The notes: generated from the letters alone by a model not told the origin. Positions 31,626-39,284 are shown, counted from the first letter of the stretch. The stretch is 64,000 bases of DNA from an uncultured Lachnospiraceae bacterium (GCA_947570615.1 CANOVJ010000011.1:1-64000), one strand, 5' to 3'. Translations and numbers: made by a program.

Positions 31626-33590
31626 CTAATCTTTTTTGTAATAGTGTGACTCAAAGCCGTCTGCGTTCAGCGGCAGCCCTGCCGCCCACACGGGAAGGTG
31701 GCACATACAGCTGACTGCCTCTTCCAGTGTCCTGCCGGAACCCTCCGGCACTTCCAGTATCACCTCGTCATGGATATGGAAATTAATCACAAATCCTGCA
31801 CGGTGCAGGTTCATCAGGGAGTTGGCCAGCAGGTCCCGGGCCACCGCCTGTACGATGTTCTCCGTCAGCTTGCCGCCGTAGGTGGATATCACTCCCCATT
31901 TTTTTGTCTTCTGGTCAACGCCCCGGAAATGGATTGCGTCCCTGCCCAGGTCATTCTGCCTGATCTCCGGTTTATAGTAATGGAGACGCCTGCCGCCCGG
32001 AAGGATGATGGACAGATAGTCCTCATCGCGCTCAAAAGCTACCCCGCGGGGCATGTATCCTGTCGTGCCGTGCCTGACCGCGTCCAGCGCGTACCTCTCC
32101 ACCGCATACCAGAAGTCTACGATCCGCTGGTTGCTCCCGCGCCACCGCCGCACGATGTCCGGCAGTTCTTCTTCAGCAAGCCCCATGTTCAGGGCTCCCA
32201 TCGATACCAGGGACCCTTTACCACCCTGATAGCCCAGCGCCAGCTCTGCGATCTTCCCCTTGCCGCGCAGGGCATACTCGGGGTTCCCTTTTCTGATCAG
32301 ATCCATATCCACGCCGAACATGGCAGAAGCAGAGGCCTCATAAATTTTTCCATGCGTCTTAAAAACATCCAGCCGCCACTGCTCCCCCGCCAGCCACGAC
32401 AGCACACGCGCTTCGATGGCGGAGAAATCGGCTACCAGGAATTTATTTCCACTCCCGGGAATAAACGCGGTACGGATCAGCTGGGAGAGGATGTCAGGCA
32501 CGTTCCCATAGATGGCTTTCAGCGCCTCAGTCTGCCTTTTCTTTACCAGTTCCCTCGCTGTATCCAGTGTCCCGATGTAGTTCCGCGGCAGATTCTGGAT
32601 CTGTACCAGTCGGCCGGCCCAGCGTCCTGTCCGGTTGGCTCCATAGAACTGCAGCAGTCCCCGGATCCTGCCGTCTTCACACACACAGGCGTTCATAGCC
32701 TCATATTTTTTTACCGATGTCTTCCCCAGTTCCTTCCGGATCCGGAGCACTTCCTTTATAAGCTCATCGCCAGACTTGTCCGCCAGCAATTCCGCCACGG
32801 TCTGCATCTTTAAATCTTCCAGCTCAAGATCCGAATTTTCCCGGATCCACTGTTTAAGCTGCGCCACACTGTTTGGATTTTCAAGGCCGGTGATCCTCTT
32901 CGCCCGCCCCGACAGCTCGCCCTGGATCTGATCAGAGATGGCCAGCGCTCCGCTGATCAGCTCCTGATCAACCGCTGCTCCGTTTAAGTTAATGTACTGA
33001 TCCAGCACCCAGTTAAAATGTTCCGCATCCGGGAAAGGGTGCCTCTCCAGTATCTTATGGATATCCATCTCCGTCTCCACATCCCGGATGCAGTAAGATT
33101 TGAACAGTTCCCACTTCTGCCTGTCGTGATACCAGCAGTTCCTCGTCCGGCCATGATTATTCTTTGAAGGCGTACAGGGCACACAGAAATATTTTATAAG
33201 CTGCTTCCCCACGGCCATCTTCTGGCGGCTCTCCGGCAGCCCCAGCGCTTTTCCAAGCTGACCGAGCTGCCCCGGGAGGCCGCAGTACCAGGCGTGTACC
33301 ATTGTGCAGTGCCACTGACTGATTTCCGTGGAGAAGTATCTTTTCAGGCAATTTATTTCAAAAGCCGCATTGTGGGCCGTTTTTTTCACATCCGGGTCAT
33401 TCAGATCCCGCACAATATCCGCGGGTATCTGTTCACCTGCTGCCAGATCGATAATCCGGACAGGTTCGTAATCATAAGAATACGCGAAAAGCAGTATTTC
33501 GAATGTCGGGGACTGTACATATCTGTACAGCCCGGCCTTTGTTATGTCGATGTCTGAAAATGTCTCAAGATCTATATGCAGTGTCCTCAT
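31626..33590 (-). CDS. Phage DNA polymerase, family A
   Basis: 654 residues. N-terminal 3'-5' exonuclease with HIDLETFSD (Exo I, D7/E9) and NAAFEINCL (Exo II); polymerase domain with GANRTGRWAGRLVQIQNLPR (about 325), motif A VADFSAIEARVLSWLAG (about 385), motif B region KGKIAELALGYQGGKGSLVS and motif C HIHDEVILEV (about 612). Replicates phage DNA. The start codon overlaps the stop of the DUF2815 gene (ATGA), so the replication genes form one coupled operon. Confidence 0.95.
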   Translation of the reverse strand: MRTLHIDLETFSDIDITKAGLYRYVQSPTFEILLFAYSYDYEPVRIIDLAAGEQIPADIVRDLNDPDVKKTAHNAAFEINCLKRYFSTEISQWHCTMVHAWYCGLPGQLGQLGKALGLPESRQKMAVGKQLIKYFCVPCTPSKNNHGRTRNCWYHDRQKWELFKSYCIRDVETEMDIHKILERHPFPDAEHFNWVLDQYINLNGAAVDQELISGALAISDQIQGELSGRAKRITGLENPNSVAQLKQWIRENSDLELEDLKMQTVAELLADKSGDELIKEVLRIRKELGKTSVKKYEAMNACVCEDGRIRGLLQFYGANRTGRWAGRLVQIQNLPRNYIGTLDTARELVKKRQTEALKAIYGNVPDILSQLIRTAFIPGSGNKFLVADFSAIEARVLSWLAGEQWRLDVFKTHGKIYEASASAMFGVDMDLIRKGNPEYALRGKGKIAELALGYQGGKGSLVSMGALNMGLAEEELPDIVRRWRGSNQRIVDFWYAVERYALDAVRHGTTGYMPRGVAFERDEDYLSIILPGGRRLHYYKPEIRQNDLGRDAIHFRGVDQKTKKWGVISTYGGKLTENIVQAVARDLLANSLMNLHRAGFVINFHIHDEVILEVPEGSGRTLEEAVSCMCHLPVWAAGLPLNADGFESHYYKKD

Positions 33591-34366
33591 TGTAACCCCA
33601 TCACGCCTCCTGTGAGCATCGGCCGGCCCGTGATCGGGTCGATCTGCCCTCCCGCCTGCTGCGGATATCCTGCCGGTACGGGCTGCTGAAATGCCATCGG
33701 TGCCGGCGCGGCCTGTGTCGGATATGCCGCAGGTCCCGGCTGCTGGTAACCTCCCGCGGGGGTCTGTGGATACTGGATGCCCGCCGGGTATGGCGCTGCA
33801 GGCCCAGCTCCCGGACAGGGCATCACGGGTGCGGCGTTATAGGCATTGCTGCCGCCGAAGGCTTCCTCCGCCGATACCCTTGCCGTCAGGGGCTCGCCGT
33901 CCTCGATCTTCTGTACGGCGTTCAGGCCGCAGCCGATCCCACAGTTGCCATTTGTTTTATACGCAAAGAAATTAATATTTGCCCTGATATAGCATCCACT
34001 GTACACTTCTGCGGGGTTGATGATATTTTGCATATCCAGCCCGACGATAGACGGTTGCAGTCTTGCCGATGCCGTCATTACCAGATGTCCCCTACACTCT
34101 TCCCCAAATGGCTCGCCGGAGGCTCTCGGCCCATCGCCATCGCGGATAGGTATCTTACAAACTGGCGGAATATTACCTCCAAACTTTTTCTGTGCTCCTT
34201 CCTGTTTGGCCCTCTCGATCTCGGCGTAGATACCGTGTATTGTCGCCGTATCACTCTTAGGGATCAGCAACGTTACCGAATATTTAGGCTCCCCGCCACC
34301 CTGTGGCGTACTGGGCTGAAAGATGCTGACATAACTCGCCCTGACTTTTCCTGTTGTGATCGCCAT
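33587..34366 (-). CDS. DUF2815 protein, probable single-strand DNA-binding protein
   Basis: 259 residues. Residues 1 to about 160 match DUF2815 (GKVRASYVSIFQP, YSVTLLIPKSD, YIRANINFFAYK), an OB-fold-like phage protein always near DNA polymerase and thought to bind single-stranded DNA. The rest is a Pro/Gly/Gln-rich flexible tail, as in SSBs. At the junction is RVSAEEAFGGSNAY, almost the same peptide that closes the next protein. The ATG has an AAGGAGG site. Confidence 0.85.
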   Translation of the reverse strand: MAITTGKVRASYVSIFQPSTPQGGGEPKYSVTLLIPKSDTATIHGIYAEIERAKQEGAQKKFGGNIPPVCKIPIRDGDGPRASGEPFGEECRGHLVMTASARLQPSIVGLDMQNIINPAEVYSGCYIRANINFFAYKTNGNCGIGCGLNAVQKIEDGEPLTARVSAEEAFGGSNAYNAAPVMPCPGAGPAAPYPAGIQYPQTPAGGYQQPGPAAYPTQAAPAPMAFQQPVPAGYPQQAGGQIDPITGRPMLTGGVMGLQ

Positions 34367-34367
34367 C

Positions 34368-35618
34368 TCATTTTCCTCCTTCCGAATAGGTGTTGCCCCC
34401 GCCGAAGGCCTCCTGGGCAGATACCCTCTGCAACGTCATTGCCGGCCTTGCATCATCCTCCGGAGCCAGTGTCGGCTTTCCCTGCGGCTTTACGATATAT
34501 TTTGACAGGATGGCCTGCCGGTCCTCACTGCTGAGCATCTTTTCAAGCTCTCCCAGGGCCAGAGGCTTCCGTTCATACAGGGCTGCCTCCTCATACCCGG
34601 CCTTCTCCAGCTCCGCCAGGGCCGCATCCGCATCTGAGAGCTTTCGGTTGCTCCGCCCATCAATGATCTTCCAGCCCGGGACGTCGCCGCCTGACAGGAT
34701 CCGGTTAAGGGATACCTTTTCAAGATTTTCCACCCAGCTTTTTAAGAACATGGCCTTTTTTAAAAGGCTTCCCACCTCCTCCCAGGAGAGCAGCGGCGGC
34801 ACCTTTCTCTGATTTTTCTCCGCGTCCCATGCAGAGTCAAAAAGAGCCATGTTCTGTTCCATGGTAGCCCGGCATCTTCCATATGCCTTACAGAAGCCGC
34901 TTCTGCAGTAATTCTCCTTATCTCCCCTGCAGTAATCCGCGGGCCGGAACTCCCCCTCCCCCTTCCAGGCTTTTTCGGCTGCCGGCTTTACCACAGCTTC
35001 TCCCCAGGCGAGCAGTTCCTTCAGACCTGTAGACCACGAGGAGTTGTTTGCTATTCGCGGCTGTACGATGTGCAGGTGGATATCTTCTATCGGGAACAGC
35101 ACCCCGTATTCGTGATAAGCTCCCAGGGCATACAGCGCAAGCTGGCAGTTCCCCTCCGCCTTTACCGGAACCCCTTTTCCGTATTTGAAATCAATAACAT
35201 GCAGTTCCTTCCCGTAGATGATCACACAGTCTCCCGTTCCGAAGCCTTCCGGGGCCCATGGGCTGTAGTCAAGCTTCTTTTCGACCGCTATGAACGGCGC
35301 AGCCGGAAAGCTGAATGCGATCCCGGACACAAAGTCGACATACCCGTCTGTAAACCCCTCCATTTCCGGAGAGTAACCCTCTTCCTGCTGCAGTTTTTTC
35401 ATCCGGCCTTTATATGTCCGCTCTGTCATGTTCTTATCTGTGAACAGCCTGCGCAGCTTCAGCTCGCAGATACTGTGTGCAAGTGTTCCCTCTCTGGCAT
35501 AGGCAGACTCTTCTTCCGGTACGCTCTCCTCCAGCCTCGCAGAAGGTGTGCAGTAAAGCCACTTCTTCGCGCTCGATGCTGATAGCACGGCGTGATCCCG
35601 TTCTTTCTTCTTCTCCAT
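34368..35618 (-). CDS. DUF2800 protein, PD-(D/E)XK nuclease-like
   Basis: 416 residues. LSASSAKKWLYCTPSARLEE at the N-terminus, HVIDFKYGKGVPV (D and K of the nuclease core, about residue 137-150), and a cysteine cluster YCRGDKENYCRSGFCKAYGR C (about 235-250) are the RecB/Cas4-like signature of DUF2800, here probably with an iron-sulfur cluster. A role in recombination or end processing is inferred. The C-terminus carries RVSAQEAFGGGNTY, shared with the DUF2815 protein. The start overlaps the upstream stop by one base. Confidence 0.85.
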   Translation of the reverse strand: MEKKKERDHAVLSASSAKKWLYCTPSARLEESVPEEESAYAREGTLAHSICELKLRRLFTDKNMTERTYKGRMKKLQQEEGYSPEMEGFTDGYVDFVSGIAFSFPAAPFIAVEKKLDYSPWAPEGFGTGDCVIIYGKELHVIDFKYGKGVPVKAEGNCQLALYALGAYHEYGVLFPIEDIHLHIVQPRIANNSSWSTGLKELLAWGEAVVKPAAEKAWKGEGEFRPADYCRGDKENYCRSGFCKAYGRCRATMEQNMALFDSAWDAEKNQRKVPPLLSWEEVGSLLKKAMFLKSWVENLEKVSLNRILSGGDVPGWKIIDGRSNRKLSDADAALAELEKAGYEEAALYERKPLALGELEKMLSSEDRQAILSKYIVKPQGKPTLAPEDDARPAMTLQRVSAQEAFGGGNTYSEGGK

Positions 35619-36079
35619 CAGATCTGCGCACCTGCCTCTCTGAGGGCGACAGCAAAATCACCATAACGTTCCCTTGGGAGCTCCGTCATTGCCTGTATGC
35701 CGAACTGCTGGAGTATCCCCAGCACCTGCGGCATCTTTCCCATGCTGGAAAGTCCCGCAGCCGCTACCTGCAGCTGTTCAATCGTGTATCCCTGTGCCAT
35801 CGCCGTAACAGGCACTGCCGCCCCTGTCGGCAGCTGCCCGCCGCCCTGTGCCGGCGGCTGTACCGTGGTGCCCCCCATCACAGCAGAGGGCTGGCCGAAA
35901 GTATAAGCAGCCTGAACTGTCCCGGCCTGCTGCGGTGCTGCCGGGAGAGATGTCTGTGCGGATACACCTGCCTGTGCCGTCATGCCCGCCCCCGACCCGG
36001 CCAGAGATGCCGCCAGTCTGTTTACAGCCTCTGTCAGTTCCCTGACTCCGTCGATTGTAATTCTGAATTCATTATTCAT
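35618..36079 (-). CDS. Phage replication-region protein with Ala/Gln/Gly-rich middle
   Basis: 153 residues. Short ordered ends (FRITIDGVRELTEAVNRLAA; EQLQVAAAGLSSMGKMPQVL then GILQQFGIQAMTELPRERYG) flank a low-complexity Ala/Gln/Pro/Gly segment (about 35-95). Similar proteins precede DUF2800 genes in clostridial phages. The C-terminal helical motif is likely a protein-protein contact. No activity known. ATG with AAAAGGAG site; stop overlaps the next start. Confidence 0.7.
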   Translation of the reverse strand: MNNEFRITIDGVRELTEAVNRLAASLAGSGAGMTAQAGVSAQTSLPAAPQQAGTVQAAYTFGQPSAVMGGTTVQPPAQGGGQLPTGAAVPVTAMAQGYTIEQLQVAAAGLSSMGKMPQVLGILQQFGIQAMTELPRERYGDFAVALREAGAQI

Positions 36080-36480
36080 TGCCGTTCTCCTTTTTCTGTG
36101 ATATAATAAATACCGTCAGTAACATTTTCTGAGCCTGTATGGTCCCCACCGGCAGGCTCGTTTTCTTTCTGCGACGTCGCAATCCCGTCCCTGCAGTCGC
36201 ATCTCTCATCCGGATCCAGAGAGGCTCCGCAGTATGGGCAGATCCTGTACCCCATCGTTCTGTCCTCCTTTCCCTGCACCATAATGACTGCGCAGATATT
36301 TATATTCTGAGACCGGGCCTGTCCCGCATGCCCTTCTCTCTCCCCGGCCATCCACAGAAGGGCCAGCCCCGATAATATACAGATGGTCCCGGGAATGAAT
36401 ACCGTATCACTGTCCATAAATCCCATGGACAGCATGAGCAATATAAAGGCTACTCCCTCCCTGATGCTGCATCCCCGCAT
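36076..36480 (-). CDS. Two-segment membrane protein in frame with a zinc-ribbon protein
   Basis: 134 codons read as one frame. The first part has two membrane segments (VAFILLMLSMGFM; VFIPGTICILSGLALLWM). The second (from MGYRICPYCGASLDPDERCD, ATG at 36255) is a small zinc ribbon with its own strong AAGGAGG site eight bases upstream. Either two formerly separate genes have fused by loss of a stop, or the zinc ribbon is made as an independent 59-residue product from an internal start. The ATG at 36480 is set by AGGAGG. Confidence 0.6.
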   Translation of the reverse strand: MRGCSIREGVAFILLMLSMGFMDSDTVFIPGTICILSGLALLWMAGEREGHAGQARSQNINICAVIMVQGKEDRTMGYRICPYCGASLDPDERCDCRDGIATSQKENEPAGGDHTGSENVTDGIYYITEKGERQ

Positions 36481-36581
36481 TCCTTCCTCCTCCTGAGATG
36501 GATCCCCACCGCAACAGCCACCAGCGCCACTTCGATCATGACCGTGGCCAGCATCCCGCAGACAAACTCCGGTATGTACAT
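36450..36581 (-). CDS. Small single-pass membrane protein
   Basis: 43 residues: MYIPEFVCGMLATVMIEVAL then VAVAVGIHLRRRKECGDAAS. One membrane helix followed by a positive stop-transfer RRRK. The MYIPEFxCG opening is common in tiny proteins of clostridial phages, function unknown. AAGGAAGG site upstream; its 3' end overlaps the next gene's start. Confidence 0.65.
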   Translation of the reverse strand: MYIPEFVCGMLATVMIEVALVAVAVGIHLRRRKECGDAASGRE

Positions 36582-36598
36582 CCCTGTCACCTTCCTTC

Positions 36599-36775
36599 TT
36601 AAATTTCGTAAACAGGATACAACACATCTTCCCATGTCCCTGTCTCCTGATTTAACTTCTGGATGGCCGTTTCGGTCCGGCTGTCGTAAAACTCCTGCGC
36701 CTGATCCATGGTGTCAAACTCTCTGACATGTCCCCTGCCATCCTTTTCTGTAAAAACTGCCCTGTATTCTTTCAT
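36599..36775 (-). CDS. Hypothetical phage protein, 58 residues
   Basis: MKEYRAVFTEKDGRGHVREF then DTMDQAQEFYDSRTETAIQK, acidic and soluble, with strand-strand-helix character. It has a very good AGAAGGGAGG site six bases upstream, and its codon use is like that of its neighbours. No family recognised. It lies among small early genes between the regulators and the replication operon. Confidence 0.6.
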   Translation of the reverse strand: MKEYRAVFTEKDGRGHVREFDTMDQAQEFYDSRTETAIQKLNQETGTWEDVLYPVYEI

Positions 36776-36832
36776 TTAGCCTCCCTTCTAAGATGGTCTT
36801 TTCCCATACCCGGCCTGTCCACCGGTAACCGC

Positions 36833-36946
36833 CTAAGCGGTTTTATCTGCAGATGCTTCCTGATCTTCCAGATGATACCTGATCTCCACACCTTCCTGTT
36901 CTTCCAGCAGACGTATTAATACTTCATAAATCTTATCTATTCCCAT
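36833..36946 (-). CDS. Very small acidic phage protein, 37 residues
   Basis: MGIDKIYEVLIRLLEEQEGV then EIRYHLEDQEASADKTA, one amphipathic helix and an acidic tail. A strong AGGAGGG site lies nine bases upstream. Too short to assign, but the ribosome-binding site and position make translation likely. Confidence 0.55.
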   Translation of the reverse strand: MGIDKIYEVLIRLLEEQEGVEIRYHLEDQEASADKTA

Positions 36947-37007
36947 AGCCTACCCTCCTGCTTAAGTCTATGTCTGACTGGTTGTACAACTTTCTGTTCA
37001 ATGAAAA

Positions 37008-37199
37008 CTAACCTTCATTTATAGTGACAGATCTGGTGTCAGGATCATACGCCAATATCAGAGTGTCATTATTCCTGTCTGTCAGTTCTCCTTTATTACC
37101 TTCCATGGAAAGTGAAAAACACTCCATGGCAAAGCCCTGTTCAAGAAGCCATCTTCTGATTGCGTATTCAGCTATGGTCTTTGCTCCTTTGATCGCCAT
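37008..37199 (-). CDS. Hypothetical phage protein, 63 residues
   Basis: MAIKGAKTIAEYAIRRWLLE then QGFAMECFSLSMEGNKGELT, helical N-terminus with a C-terminal beta hairpin (DTLILAYDPDTRSVTINEG). The ATG at 37199 lies nine bases after AAGGAGG; a GTG four codons upstream overlaps that site. Small early gene of unknown role just downstream of the 219-bp inverted-repeat element. Confidence 0.65.
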   Translation of the reverse strand: MAIKGAKTIAEYAIRRWLLEQGFAMECFSLSMEGNKGELTDRNNDTLILAYDPDTRSVTINEG

Positions 37200-37225
37200 T
37201 AAAACTTTCACCTCCTTTTTCCATC

Positions 37226-37444
37226 AGCAGCCCTTTTATAAAAATTGTCTATTGTCAGCACCCTGTAAAACTTCGGGAAGGTCTTGCCCTATCAGATTTC
37301 GCCCTAAAATCTGCAAACCTGCCAGATGACAAAGGGATTTTTCAGACGTTGGTTCCCTTAAACCGCCACCCCGTTTTCTCATTAAAAACCGGGCGAAAAC
37401 CTGTTGACCAGCACACGATAGACAATGTTTATAAAAGGACTGCT
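37226..37444. repeat. 219-bp element bounded by 27-bp inverted repeats; candidate structured RNA or MITE-like unit
   Basis: The arms 37226-37252 and 37418-37444 match at 25 of 27 positions when one is reversed and complemented (both contain CCTTTTATAAA and ATTGTCTAT). Between them are further hairpins, such as CAGATTT/AAATCTG (37293-37313) and CCCG..CGGG around 37369-37393. No open frame of note. This occupies the only large gene-free gap of the early region. It may be a non-coding RNA, a mobile miniature element or a replication structure. Confidence 0.6.
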
Positions 37445-37528
37445 ACTGTTTATTTTCCGTCACTCTGCATTTCACGGGCTTGTGACCGTCCACGGCTGCA
37501 TTAACGGCGGGCCTTGCGGCCCTTATGG
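37445..37528. other. Gene-free stretch with a GGGCC/GGCCC hairpin
   Basis: The gap between the inverted-repeat element and the next gene holds GGGCCTTGCGGCCC at 37514-37527 (stem GGGCC/GGCCC with a short loop). It may be the terminator or the 5' part of the adjacent RNA element. Nothing else is recognised. Confidence 0.35.
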
Positions 37529-37705
37529 TCAGTCAACAAATGTGTGGCGGGAAAAATCATAAATCCCTATTGTTAAGTGACCGCTGTAAATTACTTTGCA
37601 CCTGACCTGATCGACAGGTTCCAGTTCAATGTGCTCTGTGATGTACCCTAAGGATTTCATTGCTGTTCTGACTTCCTGAAACTGCTTTTCTGTATATTTC
37701 ATCAT
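37529..37705 (-). CDS. Hypothetical phage protein, 58 residues
   Basis: MMKYTEKQFQEVRTAMKSLG then YITEHIELEPVDQVRCKVIY, ending SGHLTIGIYDFSRHTFVD. A helix followed by a small beta sheet. Two adjacent ATGs with GGGGGA just upstream; a longer frame starting at the previous gene's stop is possible. No family recognised. Confidence 0.6.
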   Translation of the reverse strand: MMKYTEKQFQEVRTAMKSLGYITEHIELEPVDQVRCKVIYSGHLTIGIYDFSRHTFVD

Positions 37706-37719
37706 GCTTCCCCCGTCCT

Positions 37720-37935
37720 TTACCATCCAGCCATAGCGGCCTGTTCACGTTCCTCTGCCTTGTAAAGCCTGAATGTCTGCAGGGCCTTTGTTTTTGTCAT
37801 TGCCCCAAACTCTTTTACATAAAAATCAAATTGCCGCTGATCCCAGCACTCCACCACAACATCCCCGCCCCTGCTGTAGTTTTCTTTCGCCAGTGCAATA
37901 AATTCTTCATAGGTCAACGCTTTCCCTCTTGCCAT
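37720..37935 (-). CDS. Hypothetical phage protein, 71 residues
   Basis: MARGKALTYEEFIALAKENY then SRGGDVVVECWDQRQFDFYV, ending in a helix (TFRLYKAEEREQAAMAGW). Proteins with this TYEEFIxLAxxNYxxGGDxxxECW pattern are common and uncharacterised in clostridial phages. AGAAAGGAA site before the ATG; the stop abuts the next start. Confidence 0.7.
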   Translation of the reverse strand: MARGKALTYEEFIALAKENYSRGGDVVVECWDQRQFDFYVKEFGAMTKTKALQTFRLYKAEEREQAAMAGW

Positions 37936-37983
37936 AATTTCCTTCTTTCTCCCCGGCTTTACCCTGCCGGGAAAGGGATAGCG

Positions 37984-38202
37984 TCATGCTATTTGAAACT
38001 CTGTTCTTCCAACCTTAATGGTTTTGATGATAATGTCGCTGTCATGGGGTACGCGCGGCAAAACCTGCTGTTCAAATTTTTTTATCATACCGCCCACATC
38101 GTAAGTTTCAAAATCCTTCTCGCTTATATTTATTGAATAAGTCCACTGCTTTCTGCTCTGGAGCCTCCTGTTTACTTCTATAAACCTGACCTTTGCTTTC
38201 AT
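37984..38202 (-). CDS. Hypothetical basic phage protein
   Basis: 72 residues (MKAKVRFIEVNRRLQSRKQW), mixed alpha/beta with many basic residues in the first third. ATG at 38202 chosen for its AGGACGCAGGA site; the frame extends 25 codons further without a good site. It is divergent from the plus-strand gene at 38308. Confidence 0.6.
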   Translation of the reverse strand: MKAKVRFIEVNRRLQSRKQWTYSINISEKDFETYDVGGMIKKFEQQVLPRVPHDSDIIIKTIKVGRTEFQIA

Positions 38203-38254
38203 TTTCCTGCGTCCTCTCCGATATTTGTTGAAAACATATCCTTTGTCTCCTATA

Positions 38255-38266
38255 CTGTAAGTACAG
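38255..38266. promoter_or_regulatory. CTGTA-N2-TACAG palindrome in a divergent intergenic region
   Basis: The symmetric site CTGTAAGTACAG lies between the minus gene starting at 38202 and the plus gene starting at 38308. It could be an operator for a phage regulator; no second copy was noticed. Confidence 0.35.
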
Positions 38267-38307
38267 GCCACTGCCATGACCGAGTACAGAAGAAAGGAGA
38301 ATTCCCT

Positions 38308-38607
38308 ATGGCATTGATTGATGACACGCTGAGGTTCCTGGGGCCGCCCTATTGTATCCGGAGTATAGACCTTGAGCCTGTGATATACCGCTCAACAGGG
38401 CAATACGAATTCGAGGTTTCCGGTCTTCACGACAAGAGAATGGACTGCACCCTCTATGTCTGGCGTACATCTCCGCAAGAGCTGGTTGGCATTTACAGCG
38501 GTATCAGGACTATGGAAGACCTGAAGGACCTCATGGGCTACTGCGCGGTCAGATACCAAAATCTTCTTTCCCGAATCCAGATCGAACGCGAAGACCGAAC
38601 AGTATGA
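38308..38607 (+). CDS. Plus-strand hypothetical phage protein, 99 residues
   Basis: MALIDDTLRFLGPPYCIRSI then DLEPVIYRSTGQYEFEVSGL; beta-rich, with a helical C-terminus (MEDLKDLMGYCAVRYQNLLS). It has a clear AGAAAGGAG site and is transcribed against all its neighbours, so it probably has its own promoter and could be expressed from the prophage. No family recognised. Its last 59 bases overlap the end of the minus gene 38549-38728. Confidence 0.65.
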   Translation: MALIDDTLRFLGPPYCIRSIDLEPVIYRSTGQYEFEVSGLHDKRMDCTLYVWRTSPQELVGIYSGIRTMEDLKDLMGYCAVRYQNLLSRIQIEREDRTV

Positions 38608-38728
38608 CTGCCAGGTCCTGTCTGGAAAGGCTTTTTTCTGTAACCAGCCTTTCCAGGCGGCTCTCTTCAGCTTCGTCTTCTGTAAGCGGCTCAAAACGCC
38701 TCCAGTCCATCTTTGCATCTGTTACCAT
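38549..38728 (-). CDS. Hypothetical acidic phage protein, 59 residues
   Basis: MVTDAKMDWRRFEPLTEDEA then EESRLERLVTEKSLSRQDLA, ending VILFGLRVRSGFGKEDFGI. The first 40 residues look like a real acidic helical protein, and AAAGGGAAG precedes the ATG. The 3' third overlaps the convergent gene at 38308-38607. It fills an otherwise empty gap in the minus operon. Confidence 0.5.
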   Translation of the reverse strand: MVTDAKMDWRRFEPLTEDEAEESRLERLVTEKSLSRQDLAVILFGLRVRSGFGKEDFGI

Positions 38729-38922
38729 CTTCCCTTTACCTCCTCTCCGATATTTCCGGAATCAGCTTCCAAAGATCCGTCGCGCCCGATTCTGACTAAT
38801 GCGTAGCGCGTGCTATACGGCTCACGCACTAAGACAAACTTATCGGAAGGCTCCAGGTTCTTATTGATGATCTGGAGTTCTTTTCTGATCGCCACCAGCT
38901 CATGGTATATTTTCCTCAGCAC
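38722..38922 (-). CDS. Hypothetical phage protein downstream of Cro
   Basis: About 66 residues (LRKIYHELVAIRKELQIINK), an N-terminal coiled-coil helix and a beta-rich second half. Probably begins at GTG 38922, seven bases after AGGAGG; a GTG three codons earlier is inside that site. The coding start overlaps the 3' end of the Cro-like gene, and its leader is a near copy of the leader of that gene. Confidence 0.6.
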   Translation of the reverse strand: MLRKIYHELVAIRKELQIINKNLEPSDKFVLVREPYSTRYALVRIGRDGSLEADSGNIGEEVKGRW

Positions 38923-39160
38923 CTCTCTCACCTCCTTGTGTTGATTTTAATTCACTATCTGTGGCAAAAAAAATGGCATCTCTTTCATCTCTAGATAAAT
39001 TTAGCACTTGAGACAAAGCACTTATTTCCGAAATTTTAAAATCACCTGTTTTCATGCGATTATACAATGTTTCACGTAGAATACCGCTTTTTTCTGCCAC
39101 AAATGTTATTGACATTCCATGGTTTGATATGCATTCTTTTAATGCATCTACATTTGTCAT
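38900..39160 (-). CDS. Cro-like helix-turn-helix regulator
   Basis: 86 residues. The HTH at about 10-45 (ISNHGMSITFVAEKSGILRE then TLYNRMKTGDF) is of the Cro/C1 type that lets lytic genes be expressed and counters the divergent repressor. Transcribed from a near-consensus promoter (TTGACA-N17-TATAGT on the minus strand, 39216-39188). AGGAGG site before the ATG. Acts on the shared operator region at 39161-39284. Confidence 0.85.
   Translation of the reverse strand: MTNVDALKECISNHGMSITFVAEKSGILRETLYNRMKTGDFKISEISALSQVLNLSRDERDAIFFATDSELKSTQGGERGAEENIP
38929..38964 (-). repeat. Near copy of the Cro leader inside the Cro 3' end
   Basis: The stretch 38929-38964 matches 39165-39197, apart from a two-base insertion and a few substitutions (both contain TTCACTAT, TTGATTT and CACCTCCTTG on the plus strand). 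It supplies the ribosome-binding site of the next gene and one half operator. This is the same gene-boundary duplication theme seen at 23.4-25.8 kb. Confidence 0.6.
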
Positions 39161-39284
39161 CCTACACCTCCTTGTTGATTTACATTCACTATATCACTCG
39201 TGTGAATTATTGTCAACATTTTTAAATAATTTTGTTGAATATTTTTCACATTCATGTTACTATTTCATTATGGGAGGTGATTAA
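39161..39284. promoter_or_regulatory. Divergent cI/cro promoter and operator region
   Basis: Minus strand: TTGACA (39216-39211), 17 bp, TATAGT (39193-39188) drives the Cro-like gene. Plus strand: TTGAAT (39235-39240), 17 bp, TACTAT (39258-39263) drives the repressor. ATTCAC (39184-39189) and GTGAAT (39202-39207) form a dyad over the Cro promoter, and TTCAC recurs at 39245-39249, suggesting repressor half-sites. Confidence 0.7.
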
